A DNA stretch of 64,000 bases from Sepioteuthis lessoniana (GCA_963585895.1 OY757921.1:79680316-79744315); one strand, 5' to 3'; positions 41,615 to 45,678 are shown, numbered from the stretch's first letter. Numbers and translations are program-made. Notes: a model not told the origin generated them from the sequence alone.

Positions 41615-43390
41615 ACTTGTCCAGGAAACAGCCCAGTTAGCTTGGGCTGTAGAATACACCAACTGAATCTCTGCAGAAGGATAAGACCCCCACCACCACC
41701 ACTACATGAGTGTCCTGGATATGACATTAAAACATTTGATAGCAGGGCTCCAGCCTTTGCGAATGTGGAGTACTCCTTCATTGCCACTGCTCCAAGTTCC
41801 ACTCTGACCCCAGAGTAGTAGCACCTGACAGGGTCCTCTCTATGTGTCAAATAGAGCAAACTATGTGTGCAAACAAATGACTGGTTTTAAATTGTGACTA
41901 TTATATAGCAAGACTTAAAACCATTTAACTGTGTACAAAAAGAGCTCAGGCTCATTTCAGAATGTTATCTACAAAATGTGTTTACAAATCATATATATGT
42001 ATAAACTAGATTTGGTATTAAATAACCTACAATGGTTGATATGCCATAAAACCCAACCCAACCAAATCCTATATATTTAATATATATGTATAAAGAGGAT
42101 TTGGCATTAAATAACCTACAATGGTTGATATGCCATAAAACCCAACCCAACCAAATCCTATATATCTAATATATATGTATAAAGAGGATTTGGCATTAAA
42201 TAACCTACAATGGTTGATATGCCATAAAACCAAACCATACTTGTCCATGAAACAACACAAACAACCTTGGTCTAAATTTTATTCTTTTGATTATATCTAT
42301 GTCAATTCTAGTGAATCTCTTACCTTGATGAATACTGGATTCAATTTATTCTTGTGAAAGGCTAATCAAAACAACAAAGATGGAAATATTTGCTAGAATA
42401 ATTCATTGGTTCATTTAGTGTAATGGTTATCATTATCATATTTACCAACCCCTCCGCTCGGGAAGGATATGACACAAGGTCAATTTTTAAGCAGAATTTA
42501 ACAGGTTTGAATTCAGAGTTTTCCTTCTCCCAGACTAGTTGCCTCACCAAGGCTGAAGAACCCAGTCTGCCCTAATGGTTATCATTATAGGAAATGAAAT
42601 CAGTGACTCGAGTTCAAATTCTGTATGAAGCTGTTTACGTTTCACTTTGTGCTAATGCCCTTAAGAAAGGCATAGATCAATCTGTTCTTCCTCCAGCTAG
42701 GGGTAAATAGTTGGGCAGACTGGGTTCTTTAGCCATGGTTAGGTAACCAGTCTAGGAAAAGGAAAACTCTGAATTCAAGTCAGCTGTACTCAGGTTAAAA
42801 ATTGACCTTGTGTTTTATCCTGCTTGTGGTGGAGGGGTTGGGTAGATACATAAAATAATTCACAGGGCAATGTTTTAATAATTAAATGTTAAAGTTTCTT
42901 TCTGTTTTGTTTTTTTTCCCCTCAGATAATCCGGACACTAGAAAAGCTAACTTCTCATAAAAACATTCTTCCACTGGACAATACTGCAGTCAAATCAACT
43001 CCTAATGACACCAATTCTCTGAAAGAGACCACCTCCAGCATAAACCCACTTGATAACCTCCTTCTTGCAACCAGTTTGCCACAAGTCACCCTCCCTAACA
43101 TTTATTCTAATCATGAAGAAGAAAAGGAGAACCCATTAGAAAGCAGCATGAGTAAGTCTGTGTTTGATTTCATTCGAATGGAAGAAGAGAAATTTGAAGC
43201 TGAGAAATTGGCAAAAGGAAATACAGAAGCCACAAGTCCCTCAGGAACGAAACAGTGCTCACCACACAGTCCGAGTCTAAGTCTTTACTCCAGAATTGAT
43301 ACAGAGCTGAGTGATGCTTCTTCACAGCCCTCGGCTGGCTCAGAATTCTCATTATTAAATGATGATTCCCTTGAAACAAATGAGAATTGA
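6000..43390 (+). CDS. TEPSIN: Tepsin (AP-4 complex accessory protein), 11 coding exons, 5' exon missing
   Basis: Known family role: tepsin is an ENTH/VHS-fold protein recruited to trans-Golgi vesicles by the AP-4 adaptor. Coding exons seen: 6000-6072, 9606-9697, 14751-14844, 19440-19507, 23682-23763, 24918-24992, 27118-27306, 31098-31251, 34526-34727, 34964-35140, 42926-43390. All have AG acceptors and GT donors, and the phases join without a break into 556 residues plus stop. The N-terminal part (KATSDDDNPIPGYLYDD, FSGPPDPLHGN) is the tepsin ENTH domain; the middle has the conserved PGKAGGGWDD block; exons at 34526-42980 form a second helical VHS-like domain; the rest is a disordered tail. 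Human tepsin is about 525 residues from memory, so length fits. The first coding exon, which should end in phase 0, was not found upstream. Introns reach about 7.8 kb and are packed with repeats. Identification is strong; exact edges are by eye. Confidence 0.93.
6381..7001 (+). repeat. Repeat-D, full length, with target-site duplication
   Basis: Starts with the GTTTGTTTGGG..TATGGCAT tail side and ends CAGCCGACTGGGCA. Flanked by the 10-base duplication TAAACTGCAT (6371-6380, 7002-7011). It sits inside an older, minus-oriented Repeat-D remnant whose sequence resumes at 7012. Confidence 0.85.
7002..7220 (-). repeat. Older Repeat-D remnant
   Basis: Minus-oriented body of Repeat-D (GACACTAAACTGCATC, GGTTCCAGT) interrupted by the younger copy at 6381-7001. 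Confidence 0.6.
7280..7545 (+). repeat. Repeat-D fragment
   Basis: Partial plus-oriented copy with GACACTTTGATAGGACC and GGGTACTCCACACTC blocks; lacks the tail module. Confidence 0.55.
7770..8040 (-). repeat. tRNA-like SINE with CTGAAGA/GAAAC block (SINE-E type)
   Basis: Read on the minus strand: GGGGCCTGTGGCGCAACGGA head (A-box-like), GGTTTCAAATCC (B-box-like), then CACCTGAAGAAGGCC...GGCTGAAACG at 7832-7799. The head differs from the other SINE-E copies, so it is a sister family sharing the same central block. Confidence 0.7.
8042..9005 (-). repeat. Repeat-D split by a solo LTR
   Basis: Minus-oriented Repeat-D from 8042, interrupted at 8180-8785, resuming GATGTTTAATTGAATTG and ending in the tail module CAATGGTTGATATGCCAT near 9000. 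Confidence 0.75.
8180..8785 (-). mobile_element. Solo LTR, family ending TTTCTGCTACA
   Basis: A 606-base insertion in Repeat-D with the 4-base duplication GATG (8176-8179, 8786-8789). On the minus strand it begins TGTAGCAGAAAGAA and has a TATA-like GTATAAAAGG. The plus 5' end has lost the expected CA/TG symmetry. It holds 38-base tandem units starting at 8502, 8540, 8578 and 8616. Confidence 0.7.
9236..9530 (+). repeat. Repeat-D fragment
   Basis: Partial copy (CTACCACTCTAGGTCAGAGT, GACACTCC, GTATTCTAAGCC) immediately upstream of the second recognised tepsin exon. Confidence 0.55.
9606..9697 (+). CDS. TEPSIN: Tepsin exon (ENTH domain)
   Basis: Translates to (K)ISYESPGYCISLLEFLVS then QLEKRSYHTKLK, ending at donor GTAAAG in phase 0. 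The Lys codon is completed by the last base of the 6000-6072 exon. An ORF starting at 9539 runs into it but its first 22 codons are intron. Confidence 0.92.
9911..10150 (-). repeat. SINE-C, 5'-truncated
   Basis: Minus-oriented SINE-C body with its tail at 9911 and the tRNA-like head broken near 10150. Confidence 0.75.
10523..10771 (+). repeat. SINE-C
   Basis: Head CATTGGCCTAGTGGGTTGA, B-box-like GGGTTCAATCCC, body CAAAGACTTTTAAAATGG, GTAGTAGCTATTGAAAAGGG and a decayed tail. Confidence 0.8.
11035..11920 (+). mobile_element. RTE-like LINE fragment (reverse transcriptase, C-terminal part), broken
   Basis: Contains a degraded RT stretch (AGVFQGDTLA, then YADYIDDLALL, a changed form of the usual YADD) and downstream FTYLGSNISSTESDVN, RHVGHCLRSKNELI. 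Stops and frameshifts break it. LINE class is clear; the RTE-like clade call rests on the very short 3' end and GAT-repeat tails of sister copies. Confidence 0.75.
11921..12081 (+). repeat. Mosaic SINE: SINE-B head joined to SINE-C body
   Basis: Begins GTCAGTATGTCTAGGGGTTA (SINE-B-type head), then from about 11953 switches to the SINE-C body ATCAAGGGTAAAGTGGAGCA and the CTTA tail. Confidence 0.55.
12186..12370 (+). mobile_element. Partial solo LTR, relative of 20735-20953
   Basis: Starts TATTGTTGTATAGTGGCTCG and has GGAATAAAAGAC (TATA-like); it matches the reverse of the LTR at 20735-20953. Its distal end is lost where a LINE 3' end begins. Confidence 0.6.
12371..12545 (-). mobile_element. 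RTE-like LINE 3' end
   Basis: Minus-oriented terminal part: CATCATCATCATG repeat at the tail, then the reverse of the C-terminal coding region (DREKWRERVRDIR-like). Severely 5'-truncated. Confidence 0.7.
12925..13262 (-). mobile_element. Mariner-type transposase C-terminal remnant
   Basis: Minus-strand reading in shifting frames gives LLTPNIWLPNTPDLQS, QEINKIPHNTKDEL, and a terminal segment, typical of the transposase region around SPDLNPLDY. It ends near GTGCCATGGGTAATTTG. Broken. Confidence 0.6.
13282..13541 (+). repeat. SINE-C
   Basis: Head CATTGGCCTAGTGGATAGAG, B-box-like GGGTTCAATCC, body and end GACTAAAGGTCAGCAAC. The next 900 bases (13540-14440) are AT-rich, with a TA/TG tract near 13612-13635 and a duplicated segment (ATGAAACCCAGGGTC at about 13579 and 14213); no gene seen. 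Confidence 0.8.
14254..14289. repeat. TA microsatellite
   Basis: Long pure (AT)n tract; a shorter one lies at 14030-14046. Confidence 0.9.
14449..14655 (-). mobile_element. Terminal part of mariner-like element MLE1
   Basis: Shares GCTTTCAAATCACA, a Cys/His-type CACACC region and the terminus TATTGTAAAACTATTGTCTC with copies at 38.0-39.45 kb, 56.8-57.4 kb and 62.4-62.75 kb. Confidence 0.55.
14751..14844 (+). CDS. TEPSIN: Tepsin exon (ENTH domain)
   Basis: Begins VLKLMAYVVEKGHQDFRHGL and continues RRQATGIKEAT, with acceptor TTCTTCAG and donor GTATGT. It leaves one base that completes a Lys codon in the next exon. The order VLK-L..Y....G..F...L.R is the tepsin helix preceding the GPPDPLHG signature. 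Confidence 0.92.
15171..15420 (+). repeat. SINE-B
   Basis: CTTATAGTGTAGTGGCTAAT head, CCCTTGGGAAAAGTATGAAT body and the tail module GGCATTAGATAACCCACGAA.. ending in AAACCAAA. Confidence 0.75.
15525..15930 (+). repeat. Repeat-D, with internal deletion
   Basis: Tail side TACAGTGTATCAACCC to CAGCCAAGTGGG. A second partial plus copy follows at 15965-16180 (GGTACTACAACTCTGGGTC). Confidence 0.65.
16275..16620 (-). repeat. Repeat-D, partial
   Basis: Starts CAGCCCAGTTGGTTGGGGCT and runs through the body into the subrepeat region, lacking the tail. Confidence 0.7.
16720..17130 (-). mobile_element. Candidate solo LTR
   Basis: GC-richer than its surroundings, with a minus-strand TATA-like GCATAAAAGAGCATG near 16963. 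Termini not identified. Confidence 0.35.
17189..18222. repeat. Large imperfect inverted repeat
   Basis: Arms 17189-17427 and 17985-18222 are reverse complements over about 240 bases with some mismatches and small indels. Both outer ends read ATGTTTAATAAAATAC and both inner ends hold the SINE tail module. The 557-base loop includes an old mariner-type fragment at 17819-17975. Confidence 0.85.
17819..17975 (+). mobile_element. Mariner-type 5' fragment
   Basis: Homologous, in reverse orientation, to 44575-44725: both share TTATTCTAATYTTG and CAGAGGTCTGTCAT. The sister copy reads through a transposase-like N-terminal region. Confidence 0.45.
18223..18560 (+). repeat. SINE-E with inverted head duplication
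   Basis: Plus-oriented tail from 18359 (ACAATACAGGAAT...) through CACCTGAAGAAGGCC..CGGCCGAAAC at 18486-18517. The tRNA-like head lies in the opposite orientation (18358 down to 18223), so 18223-18260 and 18359-18396 form a 38-base inverted repeat. A 121-codon open frame over this (18383-18748) has no recognisable protein. Confidence 0.75.
19032..19240 (-). mobile_element. RTE-like LINE 3' end
   Basis: CATCATCATCATCAT tail then the reverse of the LINE C-terminal region, 5'-truncated. Ends about 200 bases before a tepsin exon. Confidence 0.7.
19440..19507 (+). CDS. TEPSIN: Tepsin exon with GPPDPLHG signature
   Basis: Reads (K)FSGPPDPLHGNVPYLMVRQT AQ with acceptor TTTTCAG and donor GTGAGT, phase 0 at the end. 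FxGPPDPLHGN is the most diagnostic block of the tepsin ENTH domain and anchors the whole gene assignment. Confidence 0.95.
19793..20090. mobile_element. MITE with TIRs (family M1)
   Basis: Left CAAGGTGATTTAAAAAAATG and right-end reverse complement CAAGGCGTTAAAAAAATG form inverted termini. Sister copies at 48287 and 49050 share the GACTACCTGGGGAAGATTC interior. Confidence 0.65.
20294..20545 (-). repeat. SINE-C, full length with target-site duplication
   Basis: Flanked by the 10-base duplication TATAACAGTA (20284-20293, 20546-20555). Minus-oriented, tail at the left. Confidence 0.85.
20565..21062 (+). repeat. SINE-A split by a solo LTR
   Basis: SINE-A head (TTCATGGTGTAATGG) and body to ACCTTGGCATG, then resumes GTATGGCAACCAGTC after the LTR and ends GTGGAGGGTTTGGAAAATAC. 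Confidence 0.8.
20735..20953 (-). mobile_element. Short solo LTR (219 bp)
   Basis: Starts TGTTGTAAGGAAG and ends CTATACAATA, imperfect inverted ends. The 5-base flanks GCATG/GTATG differ by one transition. Minus-strand TATA-like GGTATAAAAGAC. Confidence 0.7.
21085..21590 (+). repeat. SINE-B split by SINE-C
   Basis: SINE-B head and body to TCTACAAGGATGG, then its tail module resumes at 21527 after the SINE-C insertion. Confidence 0.75.
21285..21515 (+). repeat. SINE-C inserted in SINE-B
   Basis: Full-length SINE-C with an 11-base duplication TACAAGGATGG at 21274-21284 and 21516-21526. Confidence 0.9.
21735..22300 (+). repeat. Repeat-D, full length with 14-base duplication
   Basis: 566 bases, flanked by TCATTGCTTTTAAG at 21721-21734 and 22301-22314. 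Defines both ends of the family: GGTTT repeats at one side, GACTGAGCAA at the other. Confidence 0.92.
22519..22765 (-). mobile_element. RTE-like LINE 3' fragment
   Basis: Minus-strand reading gives RWLWVCWRSKDELISDVLLW, the LINE C-terminal block, with stops. Confidence 0.7.
22822..23395 (-). mobile_element. RTE-like LINE 3' fragment
   Basis: Minus-oriented, tail ATCATCATCATG at the left. Covers the C-terminal ~190 codons back to the VDKFxYLGS region, broken by frameshifts, and ends in a C run. Confidence 0.75.
23682..23763 (+). CDS. TEPSIN: Tepsin exon (end of ENTH domain and linker)
   Basis: Starts SLSEVLFDAERKMESQNEQK and runs into a Lys/Ser-rich linker, ending with one base of an Ala codon before donor GTGGGC. 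The segment continues the ENTH last helix after VRQTAQ. Confidence 0.88.
23911..24200 (+). repeat. SINE-A, full length, inside an older SINE-A
   Basis: 290 bases with a 12-base duplication ATCATCATAGGA (23899-23910, 24201-24212). The host is an older SINE-A whose body resumes at 24213-24290. Confidence 0.88.
24300..24875 (-). repeat. Repeat-D ending near a tepsin acceptor
   Basis: Minus-oriented, starts CTTGCCCATTCGGCTGGGGC, with an expanded subrepeat region; it stops about 40 bases before the exon at 24918, without the tail module. Confidence 0.8.
24918..24992 (+). CDS. TEPSIN: Tepsin exon (linker, GMG...GFGNSP)
   Basis: Encodes (A)STGMGNIHGKGKMEGFGNS PQHQP; the GMG and GFG pair is conserved in vertebrate tepsin. 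The acceptor TTTTTCCAG lies only about 40 bases past the end of a minus-oriented Repeat-D copy; donor is GTAAGT. Confidence 0.88.
25320..25640 (-). mobile_element. Possible decayed DNA-transposon segment
   Basis: Minus-strand reading is broken but helix-rich (e.g. around CATGAAGCTGTGACATCGCA); a comparable broken coding stretch is at 26735-26935 beyond the LINE. Family not recognised. Confidence 0.3.
25850..26690 (+). mobile_element. RTE-like LINE 3' part (longest copy)
   Basis: Continuous similarity to the LINE: RYPAQRIMDMDYTNEIALLA near 25900 and onward, with many stops. Ends GACATGATGATGATAAT. The opposite-strand 157-codon open frame is a shadow of this copy. Confidence 0.78.
27063..27081. 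repeat. CT microsatellite in splice-acceptor region
   Basis: (CT)n immediately followed by TTTTCTTTTTCTC, about 35 bases from the tepsin acceptor at 27117. Confidence 0.85.
27118..27306 (+). CDS. TEPSIN: Tepsin exon (linker)
   Basis: A 63-codon, low-conservation linker beginning (K)STGQILRDSLGNFLDKLTE and ending ESLPC plus one base, donor GTATGT. It is accepted because it is open, has good splice sites and joins in phase on both sides. A CT dinucleotide repeat at 27063-27081 sits in its polypyrimidine region. Confidence 0.8.
27484..27741 (+). repeat. SINE-C, first of a tandem pair
   Basis: Head, GGTTTCAATCC and tail all present. Confidence 0.82.
27746..28010 (+). repeat. SINE-C, second of a tandem pair
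   Basis: Head-to-tail with the previous copy; ends in ACTTTACTTACTTACTTA. Confidence 0.82.
28034..28506 (+). repeat. Repeat-D
   Basis: TTTGGTTTGGTTTTGGTTTA tail through CAGCCGACTGGGCA; the subrepeat region is short. 28510-28830 downstream has weak open frames on both strands with no recognisable domain. Confidence 0.8.
29205..29625 (-). repeat. Repeat-D fragments
   Basis: A tail module at 29210-29260 followed by a minus-oriented body from CAGCCCAGTCTTTTGGGTCT into the subrepeats. Confidence 0.65.
29638..30147 (-). mobile_element. Solo LTR with TGTTGTATA/TATACAACA ends
   Basis: About 510 bases, markedly GC/CpG-richer than its flanks, with perfect 9-base inverted ends. CAG occurs on both sides but a full duplication is not clear. 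It has a TATATAAT-type box near 29972. Strand is a guess. Confidence 0.65.
30460..30690 (-). repeat. Repeat-D, partial
   Basis: GAATATACTGACTGTATCCC through GGAGTGGTTGTACCTG; lacks tail. Confidence 0.6.
30768..31012 (+). repeat. SINE-B, near full length
   Basis: Best copy of the family: tRNA-like head GTGTGTAATGGTTAAAGCGC, body, then tail module GGCATTAAATAACCAACGAA ending ATTAAACAAAGAAACC. It ends about 85 bases before a tepsin exon. Confidence 0.82.
31098..31251 (+). CDS. TEPSIN: Tepsin exon with AGGGWDD block and His run
   Basis: Reads (V)TVPQHVPGKAGGGWDDDYNN, then six consecutive His codons, a Ser-rich stretch and SEFVED plus two bases of Arg. The GxAGGGWD block is conserved in vertebrate tepsin. 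The CAT/CATCAT tract is a coding trinucleotide repeat. Confidence 0.92.
31330..31510. mobile_element. MITE fragment (family M2)
   Basis: Homologous to the left half of the inverted-repeat MITE at 35175-35490 (AACTTGACCAATTCTTGTTC, CTCAAATTTTAAC). Confidence 0.55.
31685..32200 (-). repeat. SINE-A split by an unidentified insertion
   Basis: Minus SINE-A at 31690-31785 and 32090-32185, separated by about 305 bases of unrelated, unidentified sequence. Confidence 0.55.
32311..32600 (+). repeat. SINE-A, full length reference copy
   Basis: 290 bases with 11-base duplication AATAGAAAGAG (32300-32310, 32601-32611). Head GCCCGTGGTGTAATGGTTAT (A-box-like), CGAGTTCAAATCCTGG (B-box-like), end GAGGGGTTGGGTAAATAT. 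Confidence 0.93.
32998..33283 (-). repeat. SINE-A, full length with 17-base duplication
   Basis: Flanked by TTCAGTATCTGCATGTT at 32981-32997 and 33284-33300. Confidence 0.93.
33640..33890 (+). repeat. SINE-A, 3'-truncated, first of a tandem pair
   Basis: Runs from the head to AACCTGTTAA and is directly followed by another SINE-A. Confidence 0.8.
33891..34181 (+). repeat. SINE-A, second of a tandem pair
   Basis: Complete head to GGGTTGGGTAAATAT. The remaining 3' end of the first copy does not reappear after it, so this is a partial dimer rather than a clean nested insertion. Confidence 0.85.
34526..34727 (+). CDS. TEPSIN: Tepsin exon (start of VHS-like domain)
   Basis: Encodes (R)LYSEEYSLPDWNEEDQVVS then a helix-rich segment with CSSLNCDKILELINHHLQ. 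This matches the 'GLLNCEAVLELL.RHL' region of the second folded domain of tepsin. Enters in phase 2 directly from the 31098-31251 exon and leaves in phase 0 at GTAAGA. Confidence 0.9.
34964..35140 (+). CDS. TEPSIN: Tepsin exon (VHS-like domain)
   Basis: 59 codons from MCLFMFEWLCRTDFVNLNLM to MLIKSKARK, donor GTAAGC. The intron before it is only 236 bases, the shortest in the gene, with a T-rich acceptor. Confidence 0.9.
35175..35490. mobile_element. MITE with long inverted repeats (family M2)
   Basis: Left arm 35182-35292 and right arm about 35360-35482 are reverse complements (AATAACTTGACCAATTCTCG; TTTGAGATTATTTGAATAAG). Ends near TACAGTGTTTCAG / ATATCCTGTAC. Confidence 0.75.
36440..36835. 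repeat. Foldback-type repeat, copy 2
   Basis: Related to 46794-47469: shares AGAATGATGCTGTTC and the end ACAGTTTAAAATAAGGAAGG ..TTTCTGTCGCAA. Contains a short internal inverted repeat. 35490-36440 upstream has no feature that I recognise. Confidence 0.5.
37098..37338 (+). repeat. SINE-C
   Basis: Internal deletion in the head/B-box region, then complete body and (CTTA) tail. A 3'-end-only SINE-C fragment is at 37753-37818. Confidence 0.7.
38040..39450 (-). mobile_element. Mariner-like element MLE1, interrupted by a second mariner
   Basis: Minus-strand N-terminal transposase remnant around 38100-38340 (DHSTVTR, as in SETMAR/mariner N-terminal regions). The terminal region is split at 38531 by the element at 38532-39415 and resumes AAATACTGGCAAAATTTTTG. 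Confidence 0.65.
38532..39415 (-). mobile_element. Mariner-type element with intact TIRs and partial transposase
   Basis: 884 bases; perfect inverted ends CAGGGTGGAACGATAAAATT, TA on both sides (38530-38531, 39416-39417). The minus strand encodes the C-terminal half of a DDE transposase: WQQDLAPAHKSKETQAWLQ, DFVPFSHWP. A frameshift near 38865 breaks the frame; the sequence then continues to a stop at 38645-38647. The N-terminal half is absent, so it is not autonomous. Confidence 0.88.
39470..39560 (-). repeat. tRNA-like SINE fragment
   Basis: Resembles 25015-25075 (GACACAAGGC..AAGTATAGG, ATCARACTCACT B-box-like). Family unassigned. Confidence 0.4.
40300..40385 (+). repeat. Unnamed repeat shared with 62205-62290
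   Basis: Both contain TGTTAGT..AATGCATTATGGG followed by GGTGGTAGT-like and CATACA blocks. Other sequence at 39560-40980 shows nothing identifiable. Confidence 0.35.
40985..41138 (-). repeat. Old SINE-A remnant hosting SINE-C
   Basis: Minus SINE-A body (CCTATAACTAGAAAGAGGAG) ending at the SINE-C insertion site. Confidence 0.6.
41139..41397 (-). repeat. SINE-C, full length with 13-base duplication
   Basis: Flanked by TTTCCCAATAGTA at 41126-41138 and 41398-41410. Confidence 0.9.
41571..41611. repeat. TA microsatellite
   Basis: Long (TA)n tract directly beside a Repeat-D copy. Confidence 0.92.
41628..41955 (-). repeat. Repeat-D, partial
   Basis: CAGCCCAGTTAGCTTGGGCT through body to the subrepeat region. 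Confidence 0.75.
41995..42240 (-). repeat. Three tandem copies of the SINE tail module
   Basis: Units of about 87 bases, each holding GATTTGGCATTAAATAACCT, GGTTGATATGCCATAAAACC and a TATATATC/TTAATATATATG spacer. Confidence 0.88.
42408..42845 (+). repeat. SINE-A host of an inverted SINE-A insertion
   Basis: Head to TAATGGTTATCATTAT, then after the insertion the same 16 bases repeat and the body continues to GTGGAGGGGTTGGGTAGATA. Confidence 0.85.
42437..42572 (-). repeat. 5'-truncated SINE-A inside SINE-A
   Basis: 136 bases, minus, with the 16-base duplication TAATGGTTATCATTAT (42421-42436, 42573-42588). Confidence 0.9.
42926..43390 (+). CDS. TEPSIN: Tepsin last coding exon (disordered tail, stop)
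   Basis: 155 codons including the stop. It starts IIRTLEKLTSHKN, the last helix of the second domain, followed by an acidic, Ser/Thr-rich tail. SVFDFI at 43157-43174 and SEFSLLN at 43340-43360 resemble the S[AV]F[SA]FLN motif reported to bind the AP-4 epsilon appendage. No clear [GS]LFxG[ML]x[LV] beta4-binding motif is visible. Confidence 0.92.
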   Translation: MIRTLEKLTSHKNILPLDNTAVKSTPNDTNSLKETTSSINPLDNLLLATSLPQVTLPNIYSNHEEEKENPLESSMSKSVFDFIRMEEEKFEAEKLAKGNTEATSPSGTKQCSPHSPSLSLYSRIDTELSDASSQPSAGSEFSLLNDDSLETNEN

Positions 43391-44068
43391 TTGATGGGAA
43401 TGGGGAAGCTCAGTATTTATTTTCTTTCATTTGTGGGAGCTATGTTCTCGGATTAGCTTCAAATGACTGGAATGATCTCCATACTGATATGAAATTTATG
43501 TTCTATATCTTCACATACACACCCACACACATACAAATATATATATATATATATTTTTTAAATTGTACTTATTAACTGTCAATTTTCATGATAGTGAATT
43601 TGACACAATCTTTGAACTTAATGGTTGTTTTTAAGTGGCTTCCTCAAAGAGGTAAGATCAATATTTTGATATGATATAAGAATATAATATTATAAAATAT
43701 AAGAAGAATATAATATTATATTATTATAAGAATTCATACATCAACTTTGTCCGATAAAGAAACAAACATTCAGCTGATGATTGTCATGGTTCAGTGTTTT
43801 GGAGATGAAGCATTCTCAAGGTTTCTTTGGACTAAAATTTGTCAACTTTGTTCATGACCATAAAGTGGGTGATCAGTTTTTGTTTCTTTTGTGTATTTTT
43901 TTACATATTAAACTGATCCCTCATTTTAGAACTTCAAAATGTATAATAAACTGCTTACAGCTTTTTATAGCTCAATGTTTGTATCATGAGTTGTCAATGA
44001 GATTAAGGAATTTCACAAAAAAGTAAATAAGTGAAAAAAAAATTAAAAAAACAAAGCATTGAAATAAA
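43391..44068 (+). other. TEPSIN: Tepsin 3' UTR with candidate poly(A) signals
   Basis: Non-coding sequence after the stop, containing a short TA run at 43539-43555. AATAAA hexamers at 43945-43950 and 44063-44068 are the best candidate cleavage signals. The UTR extent is inferred, not seen. Confidence 0.5.
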
Positions 44069-44374
44069 AATGGATAAACACAGTGGCTGTTTTGATTGTA
44101 TTAAGTGTTGTGATATTAAGTGTTGTGATATTTGGCAGGTTTGTCACCAGTGAAAATGTATTATGGTTTCCTTTTGTTTGGCTCCGTGTCAATTGAAAAA
44201 GTTTAAGAAAGTATGGATAATGGTAGCAACAGTCTGTCTGTATCTTACCCTATGTGAGGTGAGGAAAAGTCCTGATATGGTAGTGAAATACAAAAGTTAT
44301 TCAATTAATAAGGCAAATTTTCCGTAAGGAGTTGGTAATAAGTAGTTTACAGTTGCACCTTTTTTTTTTTTTTT

Positions 44375-44725
44375 TTTAAATCAAATAATGGCTCCTTTCA
44401 TATCCCAGAAGGCTGTCAGCATCATGTTCTTTACTGACAACTGCACCTGGAACTTTTTCTTTACTGGAGAGTGTTTCCACTCCTTGGATTGTCTTTTTGA
44501 ATCAAACTTGTAGTGGCAAACCTATAACTAGCCCATTTGTTAACATTTTTTTTCACTAAAATATGCTTCTCTGCACACTTCATATGGTTTGCATTTTTCA
44601 GGCACTAACAATTTAATGACAGACCTCTGTTCAAGCCTGGAACGCTGTGTTTGATTTGCAGCCATTTTGAATAGTCTCGGAACAAATATTTTTTCAAGAT
44701 TAGAATAATTTTTTATCACTTAGAA
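44375..44725 (-). mobile_element. Decayed mariner-type transposase 5' region
   Basis: Minus-strand reading in broken frames gives LEQRSVIKLLVPEKCKPYE, then GLPLQV, KKTIQGVETL and KEKVPGAVVSKEH, typical of a mariner-type transposase N-terminal part. Stops throughout. Confidence 0.55.
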
Positions 44726-44734
44726 TATTCAGAT

Positions 44735-45645
44735 TATCGACCTCATCTTTTATTGTTATACTCACAATGTTTCAGGCAATATTGTAGCATAGGACCAAAA
44801 ACGTTGTCTGAAAGAAAGGAATTCGCAGAAAAGAAACCCTCAAAACTTGAATTTCAAGGAAGAAAATAATAGTCGCTTTTATTCTTGGGGACTACAGCGG
44901 ACTGTAGTTAAAAAAGTTTGTTCAATAGCATTCTTCCTTGCCTTCACCTTATTTTTGTTGCTATCAAATGTCTCCTTTCTCTCCACTTACTTCAGCTAGC
45001 GTTGTTATCGTTGGCCTGTTGATACTTTCATATCAGTCGAATTGCTGACAGGCTGGGTATGACATGGGTCGTGGACCTCTGTTGAACCTGTTTGGATACC
45101 TGTCTTGAACTGCCAAAATCTCGTTACTTGATTTCCTTATATAGCAATTTGATGGACCAATTTGAAGGTTTGATGATCACCAGTGAAAACAGTAGTGTAA
45201 CACGTGAAAGTTCACGCGTGATTATATTAAAATCATGCTTGAACTCTACAGGTCACTCTGCCTGCACGAGCGAAGTTCGTGACATTTTTGATCGTCAGAC
45301 CCAAGTACCCAATGACTGATGACAGCTGATGTGCTCACACGTTCTCCAACCTTGAGACCGCCACAATTCAATGACGGCGCTCGTCCGTAATATTACAATA
45401 TGACCTTCTTCAGGTGTTTCATGTTGAGCCTCCACAGACCCTTGAACTGACCCATTTATTTAATCAACAAGGGTAGAATTTTTACTAATTCCACTAACTA
45501 TTACCAAGTACAAGTTTTAAGCTATAGTAAGTATTCCTTTTGATTTTTACTTGTAGTTAGGATTGAACCTGCAACCTCCAGATGATTTCACTCAGAAGCA
45601 TATTCCAACCGAATGCCTTATCCACTGCACTATGTGTGCTTACCA
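44735..45645 (-). repeat. SINE-E split by a solo LTR
   Basis: Minus SINE-E: tRNA-like head around 45550-45640, CCTGAAGAAGGTCAT at 45415-45401, then after the LTR ATATTGCCTGAAACATTGTG at 44782 and below. Confidence 0.8.
44783..45397 (-). mobile_element. Solo LTR (615 bp) with 4-base duplication
   Basis: Starts TGTAGCATAGG and ends GTAATATTACA; ATAT flanks both sides (44779-44782, 45398-45401). A minus-strand TATA box lies near 45139-45146 (CTATATAAGG). CpG-richer than its flanks. Confidence 0.82.
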
Positions 45646-45678
45646 GACAATTCAGAGTGACTTATAAAGTTAATATTT

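Noticed and set aside
45092-45319. 75-codon open frame in a CpG-rich stretch
   Set aside because: Lies wholly inside the solo LTR at 44783-45397; no domain.
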